Assembly (NCBI GenBank): GCA_020073165.1
Contig: JAIQFP010000004.1
Span: forward strand, 62,001-126,000
DNA length: 64,000 nucleotides
From: Terriglobia bacterium
Lineage (GTDB): Bacteria > Acidobacteriota > Terriglobia > Terriglobales > Acidobacteriaceae
Reading direction: 5' to 3'
Shown here one piece after another: positions 1-8,246 of this stretch (position 1 is its first letter; each line of letters opens with the position of its first letter). The notes below the pieces were generated by a model. It did not search any database and was not told the origin of the DNA. It saw only the letters and a list, made by a program, of their open reading frames with translations. Made by a program: the position numbers and the translations under genes.

Positions 1-1259
1 TCGGCAATCACCGTGGGCTGGACGAAGAATCCATCTCCGGCCTTGGTGTCGCGAGCACCCCCGGTAATCACGCGGCCGTCCTTCTTGCCTTGTTCGATGT
101 AGCCGAGGATGTCCTTCATGGAGCCTTCGTTAATCACTGCGCCCATGTTGGGGTTCTCCGTGGGATCGCCGACCGTGATCTTCTCCACGCGGGTCTTGAG
201 CTTCTCCAGGAACTTGTCGTAGATGCGCTCGTCAATGATGGCGCGGGAGCAGGCTGAGCACTTCTGGCCCTGGAAGCCGAAAGCCGCCGACGCTACACCC
301 TCGACCGCGGAGTCGATGTCGGCGTCGGCGTCCACAATGATGGCGTCCTTGCCGCCCATTTCGAGCACGGTGCGCTTGATCCAGATCTGGCCCTCGGGCT
401 TTTCGGCCGCGACCTTGTTGATGCGCAGGCCGACCTCGCGCGATCCGGTGAAGGCGATGTAACGTGTCTTGGGATGCGCCACCACGGAGTCGCCGAAGCT
501 GGCGCCGGCGCCGGGACAGAAGTTGACTACGCCCTCGGGCATGCCGGCTTCTTCCAGCAGCTCGAAGAACTTGGCCGCGATGGTGGGCGAGTCGCTGGAG
601 GGCTTCAGGATGACGGTGTTGCCCGCGACAATCGAGGCCAGCGTCATGCCGGCCATGATGGCGGAGGGGAAATTCCACGGTGGAATGACCGCGCCCACGC
701 CCAGCGGAATGTAGAAGAGGTGGTCGCGCTCGCCGGGGAGTTGCACCGGGGCCTCGACTTTGGACAGCCGTAGGGCTTCGCGGCTGTAGTACTCGCAGAA
801 GTCAATGGTCTCGGCGATATCGCCGTCGGCTTCCGCCCAGTTTTTGCTGACTTCAAACACCATCCACGCGGCGAACTCGAACTTGCGCTCGCGCAGCAGG
901 TCGCCGGTGCGGAACAGCAGGGCGGCGCGCTCCTCGACGGAAGTGTGTCTCCAGCTCTCAAACGCGCGGAGGGCGGCGCTCATTGCAGGCTCAACCTGCT
1001 CTTTTCCCGCTTTCTGGTGCAGGCCAACCAGTTGCGATGGCTTCGCGGGGTTGATGGACTTGATCTTGTCCGTAGTTTTGACGCGCTTGCCGCCGATGAC
1101 CAGGTCGTATTCGCGGCCCAGTTGGCCACGGACCTTCTCGATGGCGGCGCGCATCTGGCGCGCATTCTCTTCCTTGCTGAAATCGGTGAGGGGCTCGTTC
1201 ACAAACGGCCCTTCATGCAGGCGAACGCGGGGGCGGGTAGGGGCTTCGACGGTTGCCAT
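1..1259 (-). CDS. pruA: L-glutamate gamma-semialdehyde dehydrogenase (1-pyrroline-5-carboxylate dehydrogenase), 3' part missing
   Basis: Oxidises glutamate-5-semialdehyde to glutamate with NAD, the second step of proline breakdown. The frame starts at ATG 1257-1259 and stays open for 419 codons to the window edge, so the C-terminal part lies outside. The aldehyde dehydrogenase signatures are visible: the Rossmann entry PWNFP near residues 194-198, catalytic Glu300 in LEMGGKD, and nucleophile Cys334 in FQGQKCSACSR. The N-terminal stretch of about 50 residues before the ALDH core is usual for the RocA/PruA branch. No proline dehydrogenase domain is seen in the visible part, so this appears to be the monofunctional type. 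A tryptophanase lies upstream on the same strand. Confidence 0.93.
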   Translation of the reverse strand, partial: MATVEAPTRPRVRLHEGPFVNEPLTDFSKEENARQMRAAIEKVRGQLGREYDLVIGGKRVKTTDKIKSINPAKPSQLVGLHQKAGKEQVEPAMSAALRAFESWRHTSVEERAALLFRTGDLLRERKFEFAAWMVFEVSKNWAEADGDIAETIDFCEYYSREALRLSKVEAPVQLPGERDHLFYIPLGVGAVIPPWNFPSAIMAGMTLASIVAGNTVILKPSSDSPTIAAKFFELLEEAGMPEGVVNFCPGAGASFGDSVVAHPKTRYIAFTGSREVGLRINKVAAEKPEGQIWIKRTVLEMGGKDAIIVDADADIDSAVEGVASAAFGFQGQKCSACSRAIIDERIYDKFLEKLKTRVEKITVGDPTENPNMGAVINEGSMKDILGYIEQGKKDGRVITGGARDTKAGDGFFVQPTVIA

Positions 1260-1397
1260 AAGTGCACCTCAAAGAAATATCGATGCTGCCTGGGATGGGT
1301 ACGAAACACATAATTGTAGCACCGGGAAAGGCCGGAATCCGCGGGGTGGCAGCCTCACCACCGAATGTGATCTGTGTACTTGGCAACCCTCACGTAG

Positions 1398-1418
1398 GGA
1401 CGGCCGCCTCGGCCGTCC
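1398..1418. terminator. Perfect GC-rich hairpin between tnaA and pruA
   Basis: A 9-bp perfect stem (GGACGGCCG / CGGCCGTCC) with a CCT loop lies downstream of the tryptophanase on the minus strand and before pruA. No clear T-run follows on either strand, so termination is only a possibility. It could equally be a dispersed repeat hairpin. Confidence 0.4.
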
Positions 1419-1478
1419 AACCGAGCGAAGCGAGGCTCCAGCGGCAAATCTCTGTGCATTCGTGTTTTTGTGGTGCAC

Positions 1479-2846
1479 TCAGCGTCCGACTGCCACTTCC
1501 ACCGGCTCCAGCCTTGCCGTGAAGTGCCGCAAGAATGGCGCCTCGTACGACAGTCTCAACCCCTGGATCTGCTCGCGCTTCTTCCAGACTTCCAGAATCA
1601 CCTCGACGACATAATCAATGTGACTCTGCGTGTACACGCGCCGTGGGATCGCCAAGCGCACCAGGTCCATCTTGGCAGCGGCGCCGAACATGAGTGTGCC
1701 GATTTCGACCGAGCGAATTCCGCCTTCGAGGTAAAGCTCGGCTGCCAGGGCCACTCCGGGGAACTGTTCGGGCGGAATGTGCGGCAGGAAGGCTCGAGCG
1801 TCCAGGTAGATTGCATGCCCCCCGGGCGGTTGCACGATCGGCACACCCTGCTCGGCGATGTGATTGCCAAGGTACGCGGTGGAGTGGATACGATAGCGGA
1901 GGTAGTCCTCGTGCAGCGCCTCCTGCACGCCCACGGCAACGGCCTCCAGGTCGCGGCCAGCGAGGCCTCCGTAGGTCGGGTAGCCCTCGGTGAGAATCAG
2001 CAGATTCTTTTCCTGCTGGGCGAGCAGTTCGTCGTTGGTGCACAGGAAGCCGCCAATGTTGGCCATGCCGTCTTTCTTGGCCGACATGGTGCATCCGTCG
2101 CCGTAACTGAACATCTCCTGCGCAATCTGCTTGGGAGTTTTCGACTCGTATCCTTTTTCCCGCAGCTTGATGAAGTAGGCGTTTTCGGCGAAGCGGCAGG
2201 CATCGAAGTAGAGCGGGATGCGGTTCTTGCGGCACACGGCGCTGACCGCGCGCACGTTCTCCATTGAAACCGGCTGGCCGCCGCCGGAATTGTTGGTGAC
2301 GGTAAGCATGACCAGCGGAATGCGCTCGCGTCCTACGTGCTCGATCACGGTTTCGAGCGCCTCCACATCCATGTTGCCCTTGAAGGGATGCACCAAGCTG
2401 GGATGCTTACCTTCTTCGATGACCAGGTCCACGGCTTCGGCGCCGACGAATTCGACGTTGGCGCGGGTGGTGTCGAAATGCGTGTTGTTGGGGACAACAT
2501 CCCCCTTCTTGCACATCACGCTGAACAAGATGCGCTCGGCGGCCCGGCCCTGGTGCGTGGGAATGACATGACGATAGCCGAAGATGTCCTGGACAGAGTC
2601 GCGAAAGCGGTCGAAGCTCCGGCTGCCGGCGTAACTTTCGTCGCCTTCCATGATGGCGGCCCACTGGTGGGTAGACATGGCGCCGGTGCCGGAGTCGGTC
2701 AGCAGGTCAATCAGCACGTCGTCCGCCGGCAGCAGGAACAGGTTGTAGTGGGCGGCGCGCAGCAACTGTTCGCGCTCCTCGCGCGTTGTCCAGCGGATCG
2801 GCTCGACGCTCTTGATGCGGAACGGCTCAATGATGGTACGGGCCAT
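1479..2846 (-). CDS. tnaA: Tryptophanase (tryptophan indole-lyase)
   Basis: PLP enzyme of the beta-eliminating lyase family that splits tryptophan to indole, pyruvate and ammonia. The 455 residues cover the whole family length. The PLP lysine is in MSAKKDG (Lys258), with THQGR and GGQPVS also conserved. Tyrosine phenol-lyase is the close alternative. Three positions known to separate the two enzymes match tryptophanase here: Asp125 (FDTT), Ile382 (VEIG, where TPL has Arg) and His441 (RHFTAR, where TPL has Phe). A strong ribosome site (GGAGGAG) precedes ATG 2844-2846. No TnaC-like leader peptide was recognised upstream. Confidence 0.88.
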   Translation of the reverse strand: MARTIIEPFRIKSVEPIRWTTREEREQLLRAAHYNLFLLPADDVLIDLLTDSGTGAMSTHQWAAIMEGDESYAGSRSFDRFRDSVQDIFGYRHVIPTHQGRAAERILFSVMCKKGDVVPNNTHFDTTRANVEFVGAEAVDLVIEEGKHPSLVHPFKGNMDVEALETVIEHVGRERIPLVMLTVTNNSGGGQPVSMENVRAVSAVCRKNRIPLYFDACRFAENAYFIKLREKGYESKTPKQIAQEMFSYGDGCTMSAKKDGMANIGGFLCTNDELLAQQEKNLLILTEGYPTYGGLAGRDLEAVAVGVQEALHEDYLRYRIHSTAYLGNHIAEQGVPIVQPPGGHAIYLDARAFLPHIPPEQFPGVALAAELYLEGGIRSVEIGTLMFGAAAKMDLVRLAIPRRVYTQSHIDYVVEVILEVWKKREQIQGLRLSYEAPFLRHFTARLEPVEVAVGR

Positions 2847-2978
2847 GGCGCAATTCTCCTCCTACAGGACACACCGGAGGGCGCACAGGTGTCTGTGACG
2901 GAGGTCATAGGAGGGCGTGACGTTGGTCGGAGGCGGTAGCGGCACACGCGGGTCCTTCTGGGGCTGGAAACCCCCTCA

Positions 2979-3033
2979 GGATGACGCCGGGGTTGTGGAA
3001 GTGGGGTCGCGGAGCATTTGAAGGGCGTCATCC
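2979..3033. repeat. Inverted repeat GGATGACGCC / GGCGTCATCC
   Basis: Two perfect 10-bp arms (2979-2988 and 3024-3033) separated by 35 bases lie in the gap between the fusion glycosyltransferase and tnaA. The right arm sequence recurs at 54601-54610, next to another hairpin, which hints at a short dispersed element. Function is unknown. Confidence 0.4.
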
Positions 3034-3042
3034 CTGCGCGCA

Positions 3043-6000
3043 CTACGGCACGTTCACGGAGTCCCGGCTCTCCTCCGGCTGGTAACTCACCGCCGCGGTG
3101 CGCTCCAGCTTGTCCCAGGCGAACTTCCGGCCCTCGATGGCGCGTTTCAGCGTCTTGAACAGCACCACCGAAAACAATTGACGATACGCGAACCGCTGCA
3201 GCCACACCTGGCTGAGCAGCCAGGTGTCTTCGCGGGCTTCGGGCTGGCGGCGCTCCAGGGCGAACGCAATCGCGGAGGTGATGAAGTCGATGACCAGGAA
3301 CGCAACAAAGAACAACACCAGTCGCTGGAAGCTGGCCGGATCGGTGGACTCGGGGTGGTAGTACTTCTGCACGAAGTACCAGATCGTGCCCACCGCAAAC
3401 ATGAGGTCGATGAACGGCGAGACCAGTGGCAACAAAATCTGGAAGATCAGGATGTTCGGCAACGCGACGAAACCCAGCACACCTTTGCGGGCGAAGACGG
3501 CACTGTGTTTCCACACCGCTTGCAGGATGCCAAACGACCAGCGGAAGCGCTGGCGCATCAGGCCGTTGGCATTCACCGGGGCCTCGGTGTAGGCGAGCGC
3601 GAGGTCTTCGTACTCGACGCGATATCCGAGGCGCAGCAGCGCCATGGTGAGATCGGCATCCTCGGCGACGGTGTCGGTGTGGTAGCCGCCGGCTTCGCGC
3701 ACGGCCGAGGTGCGCCACGCGCCAATCGCTCCCGGCACCACGCTGACCGCGCCCAGGGTGTTGAGCGCGCGCCGTTCGAAATTCTGGCTGGTGATGTACT
3801 CCAGCGCCTGCCAGCGGGTCCACAGGTTGACGCGATTGCCGACCTTGGCGTTGCCGGCTACCGCAGCCACCTTGGGATTGACGAAGTGCGGCACCAGGCG
3901 GCTGATGGCATCGTGTGCGATCACCGTATCGGCGTCGATGCCGACGAAAACGTCCTCATCCTGCAGGTGCGCCAGGCCAAAGTTGAGGGCCTCCGCCTTG
4001 CCGGAGTTGGGCTTGGTCAGGATGAGCACCTCGCCAGAGGCTTCCTCCGCAGCGAAAGCTTCGCGGGCGACTTCCAGCGTCCGGTCACTCGATCCGTCGT
4101 CGATCACAATCACGCGCAGGTTGGGATAGTCCGAGCCCAGCGCAGCGCGGATGGTGCGCTTGATCACTTTCTCTTCGTTATACGCGGGGATCAGCACCGC
4201 GACTTGCGGCTGGTAGGACTCGGCCTCTCCCGGCTGGCCGTAGTGGCGCTGGCGCAGGCGGTCATAAATGGCGAAAGTGCCGATGAACAGCAGGCGTCCG
4301 GTCATCAGCAGGTCACCCAGGAAAAAGATCCAGGTGATGGCCTTGATGCCGAAATCGAAGAGCAAGAAGCCGACGAGGTTGAGCCCCGCAGCCCAGCGCT
4401 CGTTCGAGGGAATGGGAGGCATGACGTCGGCACGCGTCTTGCCGAGCAACTGGTAAAGAGGAACAACCTGGTAGCCCCGGGCGCGGATCCCCTCGATGAT
4501 CATGGGCAGGGCGCGAACGGTCTCGCGGCGGTCCCCGCCGCCGTCATGCAACAGGATGATATTGCCGCAGCGCAGGTCGTTTGCGACGCAGGGTGGCAAG
4601 TGGGCAAGGACGTCGGCGGTGATCTGCTCGGCGCTGCGATGCGGACTCTCGCGCCAGTCGTTGGGATCAATCTTGTCGCCGACCGTGGTATAGCCCATGT
4701 CCTGGGTAAGTTCCAGAGGACGCACCTGATCTTCGGTGTCCGGCTCCTGGTCAATGGAATAGGGCGGGCGGAACAGGATGGTGCGCATCCCCAGACGGCT
4801 GGCGAAGAACCGTTCTGTGAGATTGAGCTCCAGCTTCATGAAGGTGGACGAGATGTTGCTGATGTCGGGATGGGTAAAGGTATGGTTGCCGATCTCGTGT
4901 CCCTCGCGGTAAATGCGTGAGGTAACGTTGTCAAACTTGTCGGCCTGGATGCCAATCAGAAAAAATGTCGCGGTCGCGTTTTCGCGCTTGAGCACGTCGA
5001 GAATCTTGGGCGTCCATTCCGGATCAGGGCCGTCGTCAAAGGTGACGGCGACCTGGTTGGGGCTGGAACCATAGCGCGCCACGCGATAGGGCTCGGGCAG
5101 GGAGTCGAATATCTGGTCGGTGATAACGCCAGTTGTCGCATCCACGGTAAGAGTGCGGGTTCCATCGGCGGGACGGGCTTCGATGCGGAGAATCTCGCCG
5201 TTGCCTTCCATGTCGACGTCCTGGCCGGGAGGAACTTCCTTCAACTTGTCGGGAGCAGCGGCCTCACCGGGAACGTCCCACACCTTCCACAGCGAACGAT
5301 CTTCGGCGCCGAGCCGCCATAGGGCGAACGTCTTGATGCCCAGGCTCTGGGCGGCGCGCATCTGGTTCAGGGCGGTGACCGCGTCGAGAAACCAGATGTC
5401 ATGCCGCAGGTTGTGCTCATCCAGGTAGCTGAAGTGAGGATTCAGGCTGTCGGAGTCGAAATCAATATCTTCCTCGGAGTCACGCGCGCCCAGCCATGCC
5501 TCCTGCACGGAGACGGGAGCGGTGGGTTTGACATCAGGTGGCAGCTGGCCGTGTTTGGGCTTCTGCGCCCAGTCGTATCCGTAGTTGGCAATGGCGCAGA
5601 TCAGCTTGTTCTGCGGGATCGCCTTCTTGGCTGCGACCAGGTTGGCGACGAACCAGTCTTGTGACGCCACCGGACCGGCCGTCCCGGGAAAGGGGTAGTG
5701 CTCGTCGTAGTTCATGAGTACGACGCCATCGGTGCGGGCGGCAATGGCAGCGTAGTCGAAGTCTTCGTTGCGCACCTGCACACTGACGTACAGCTTCATG
5801 CCCTTGGCATGCAGGTCCTGGGAAAGTTCGCCGAGCAGTGCCAGATATCCGGGCTGCGCCTGGCTGGGAAAGGCTTCGAAGTCCACCATGAGCCCGCCGT
5901 ATTTGTCGCTGGCCAGAAAGGCAGTGATCTGCTGACGGAAACGGGCGCGGGCATCCGGGTCGTTGAGAAAGGCAGCGATATTGATCCAGTCGGTTCCGTC

Positions 6001-6555
6001 AAAGTTGTTGACCAGGGGAAAAACCTCCACCCCTGTGTCTTCCGACTTGAGAAATGGCATCACTTTCTCGTCAACCGGGCGGACGGTGGAACCTTTCACC
6101 ACATCGAAAAACTTGATGGTCTCCGGGTCTTCGCCCTGCAGGTGACCGTCGGGGGTCAAAACGTGGAGCCACTCGGGATAGAGCAGGTCAATCTGGCGGG
6201 CATATTCGCGCAAGGACGAAAAGCTGGCCGCATCCCAGGGAACATAGAAGGCAGCGCGGATACCTTCCTCGGCGTTCAACTGCACCTGAGACGGCGCCTT
6301 TCTTGACTTGCGGTGACCGCGGGATTCCGCCGCGCGCTTGCGTTTCTCCTTCGCCTTCTCCTTTTCTTTTTCCTTAAGTGCGTGATAGGGGCGCTTGAGT
6401 GTGGGCAGCAGCAAATCCGGCAATGGCTCGCTGCGCACGGCCGTGTAGACAAAGAAAATGACGAGCAGAGTGATGCTGAGGCCGACGATGTCAAACAGCC
6501 GACGAAGCCGCTTCCAGCGGGCGCGACGAGGATCGTAAAAGACGGGTTTGGCCAT
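3043..6555 (-). CDS. Trifunctional GH18-like / NodB polysaccharide deacetylase / GT2 processive glycosyltransferase
   Basis: A 1170-residue membrane protein with three enzyme modules. Residues 21-41 form a membrane segment, followed by a Lys-rich linker. About 100-420 is a GH18-like barrel with VDFEAF near residue 225 (acidic pair of the DxxDxDxE strand). About 500-700 is a NodB/CE4 deacetylase with TFDDGPD near 505, the HTFTHPD zinc motif, FRPPY and LLHDGGG near 669. Membrane segments follow near 715-755. About 785-1005 is a GT2 domain with IPAYNEE, IDDGSSD, the metal site DAD near 873, EDAD and QRFRW near 1001, then further membrane helices. This order puts hydrolase and deacetylase outside and the synthase inside. 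The probable substrate is an N-acetylhexosamine polymer of chitin or PNAG type; this is inference from the families. Confidence 0.85.
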   Translation of the reverse strand: MAKPVFYDPRRARWKRLRRLFDIVGLSITLLVIFFVYTAVRSEPLPDLLLPTLKRPYHALKEKEKEKAKEKRKRAAESRGHRKSRKAPSQVQLNAEEGIRAAFYVPWDAASFSSLREYARQIDLLYPEWLHVLTPDGHLQGEDPETIKFFDVVKGSTVRPVDEKVMPFLKSEDTGVEVFPLVNNFDGTDWINIAAFLNDPDARARFRQQITAFLASDKYGGLMVDFEAFPSQAQPGYLALLGELSQDLHAKGMKLYVSVQVRNEDFDYAAIAARTDGVVLMNYDEHYPFPGTAGPVASQDWFVANLVAAKKAIPQNKLICAIANYGYDWAQKPKHGQLPPDVKPTAPVSVQEAWLGARDSEEDIDFDSDSLNPHFSYLDEHNLRHDIWFLDAVTALNQMRAAQSLGIKTFALWRLGAEDRSLWKVWDVPGEAAAPDKLKEVPPGQDVDMEGNGEILRIEARPADGTRTLTVDATTGVITDQIFDSLPEPYRVARYGSSPNQVAVTFDDGPDPEWTPKILDVLKRENATATFFLIGIQADKFDNVTSRIYREGHEIGNHTFTHPDISNISSTFMKLELNLTERFFASRLGMRTILFRPPYSIDQEPDTEDQVRPLELTQDMGYTTVGDKIDPNDWRESPHRSAEQITADVLAHLPPCVANDLRCGNIILLHDGGGDRRETVRALPMIIEGIRARGYQVVPLYQLLGKTRADVMPPIPSNERWAAGLNLVGFLLFDFGIKAITWIFFLGDLLMTGRLLFIGTFAIYDRLRQRHYGQPGEAESYQPQVAVLIPAYNEEKVIKRTIRAALGSDYPNLRVIVIDDGSSDRTLEVAREAFAAEEASGEVLILTKPNSGKAEALNFGLAHLQDEDVFVGIDADTVIAHDAISRLVPHFVNPKVAAVAGNAKVGNRVNLWTRWQALEYITSQNFERRALNTLGAVSVVPGAIGAWRTSAVREAGGYHTDTVAEDADLTMALLRLGYRVEYEDLALAYTEAPVNANGLMRQRFRWSFGILQAVWKHSAVFARKGVLGFVALPNILIFQILLPLVSPFIDLMFAVGTIWYFVQKYYHPESTDPASFQRLVLFFVAFLVIDFITSAIAFALERRQPEAREDTWLLSQVWLQRFAYRQLFSVVLFKTLKRAIEGRKFAWDKLERTAAVSYQPEESRDSVNVP

Positions 6556-6686
6556 GTACGGAGAGTCGTTTCTATCCTAAGCCGCTGTCCAAGGAGGGTC
6601 AAACTTGCAGTTGAGTGATTCGAGGCAGGGTGCTCCCTCCGGAGTTGTGAAGTGGAGAATCCCTCCAAACGCGCTATATTCGCTGG

Positions 6687-8054
6687 GTGCGGGAGATGGT
6701 GCGCAAACATCCCCGATTCTTCCTGTGGGCGACGCTGGCGGCGCTGGCGCTGCGGCTGTTGTTCATTTTCCGTTTTCCCAGCGTTACCACCGATTCCTTC
6801 ATCTACGGCGACATTGCCAAGAACTGGCTGCAGCATGGTATTTACGGCCTAAGTGACTCCGGCGCGATCGTTCCGACCGATCTCCGGCTACCGGGGTATC
6901 CGGCGTTTCTGGCCGCGGTATTTGCCATCTTTGGGATGGAGCACTACCGGGCGGTGCTGCTGATCCAGATGTTCGTGGATGTCGGCACCTGCTTCGTGAT
7001 TGCCGATATGGCGCGCCGCGTGGTTTCTCCGCGCGCTGCCAGAGCCGCGTTCCTGCTGGCGGCGCTGTGCCCCTTTCTTGCCAATTACGTCGCCACCGCG
7101 CTTACAGAAACGCTGGAGGTCTTTTTCACGGCGCTGGCCCTGGATTTCGCTATCGTGGGAATAGAGCAGCTGAATTCCGGGCGAGTGCGGGCATGGATAG
7201 GGTGCGGGCTGGCGGTGGGAGCGGCCATCCTGTTGCGGCCGGATGGCGGGCTGCTGCTCGTCGCAATCGGGGCGTATCTGTTCCGGTTTCTGGTTCGACA
7301 GGTAAGAGCAGGACGCTCCTATCTCCGCGTCATCGGCGCTGGCATTACGGTTCTGCTGATCTCCCTCACGCCCCTCATCCCCTGGACCCTGCGCAACCTG
7401 CGCACCATGCATCGTTTCCAGCCGCTGGCGCCGCGGTACGCCAATGAAGAAAACGAATTCGTGCCCATGGGCTTCAATCGCTGGACCAAGACCTGGATTG
7501 CCGACTATGCCTCGGTCGAGGAAATCTACTGGCAGGTGCCGGGAAACCCCATGGATGCGGAGAAGCTCCCCTCCCGCGCCTTCGATTCCGATGCGCAGCG
7601 CGACCAGACTGTGCAACTGCTGGCGGATTACAACCAGGAACTGCACGTCGGCCCGGAGCTGGACGCCCGGTTTGCGGCGCTGGCGGCGGAGCGCATCCAG
7701 CAGGCGCCGTTGCGATATTACGTCTGGCTGCCGCTGGTTCGGATCACCGATATGTGGCTGCGCCCGCGCACCGAACTGCTGCCATCGGACACGCGCTGGT
7801 GGGAGTTCAACGATGACCCGGAGTGGTCGGTGTTGGCGGTGGCGCTGGGGGTGATCAATCTTCTTTATGTGGGCGCGGCGGTCGCCGGCTTGGTGCGCGG
7901 ACGCTTCGTGGCCCATCTCGGTCTGTTGCTTATATTCGTGATTCTGCGATCGGCGTTCCTCGGTACTCTGGAAAACCCTGAACCCCGCTACACGCTGGAA
8001 TGCTATCCGGTGGTGATTCTCCTGGCGGCAGCATGGCTTGGTTCGCCTAGATAA
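6687..8054 (+). CDS. GT39/ArnT-like membrane glycosyltransferase
   Basis: A 455-residue polytopic membrane protein of the dolichyl-phosphate-mannose protein mannosyltransferase (GT39/GT83) type. These enzymes use a polyprenyl-phosphate sugar to glycosylate proteins or lipids outside the membrane. The N-terminal helix is followed by the loop LRLPGYPAFLA, which is typical of the family, and then by repeated hydrophobic segments with a hydrophilic loop near residues 250-335. The chosen GTG start (6687) has an in-frame ATG three codons later. It is divergent from the large fusion glycosyltransferase, with about 130 bases between them. Acceptor and sugar cannot be read from the sequence. Confidence 0.7.
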   Translation: MREMVRKHPRFFLWATLAALALRLLFIFRFPSVTTDSFIYGDIAKNWLQHGIYGLSDSGAIVPTDLRLPGYPAFLAAVFAIFGMEHYRAVLLIQMFVDVGTCFVIADMARRVVSPRAARAAFLLAALCPFLANYVATALTETLEVFFTALALDFAIVGIEQLNSGRVRAWIGCGLAVGAAILLRPDGGLLLVAIGAYLFRFLVRQVRAGRSYLRVIGAGITVLLISLTPLIPWTLRNLRTMHRFQPLAPRYANEENEFVPMGFNRWTKTWIADYASVEEIYWQVPGNPMDAEKLPSRAFDSDAQRDQTVQLLADYNQELHVGPELDARFAALAAERIQQAPLRYYVWLPLVRITDMWLRPRTELLPSDTRWWEFNDDPEWSVLAVALGVINLLYVGAAVAGLVRGRFVAHLGLLLIFVILRSAFLGTLENPEPRYTLECYPVVILLAAAWLGSPR

Positions 8055-8246
8055 CAGTGACCTCTGGTCATATACAGGAATGTGTATTCCGGTTCTGCAT
8101 TCTTGTAGCCTGACACCTTCTTGATGTGTAAGTTATTGCCTTTTCGACCCGAGATCGTGGACGGCCGATTGCATTCTACCCTGTTACAAGTGTTTTTTTC
8201 TTCAGCAGCCCAAGTCCTGAGTTTGAATCGCACCCGCGAGGTTAGC

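Noticed and set aside
1479-2846. Tyrosine phenol-lyase as the product
   Set aside because: Three discriminating residues match tryptophanase instead.
3178-4920. Long open frame (580 codons) on the + strand
   Set aside because: It is antisense to the GH18-deacetylase-GT2 gene, whose motifs are unambiguous; GC-rich codon use leaves the opposite frame free of stops.
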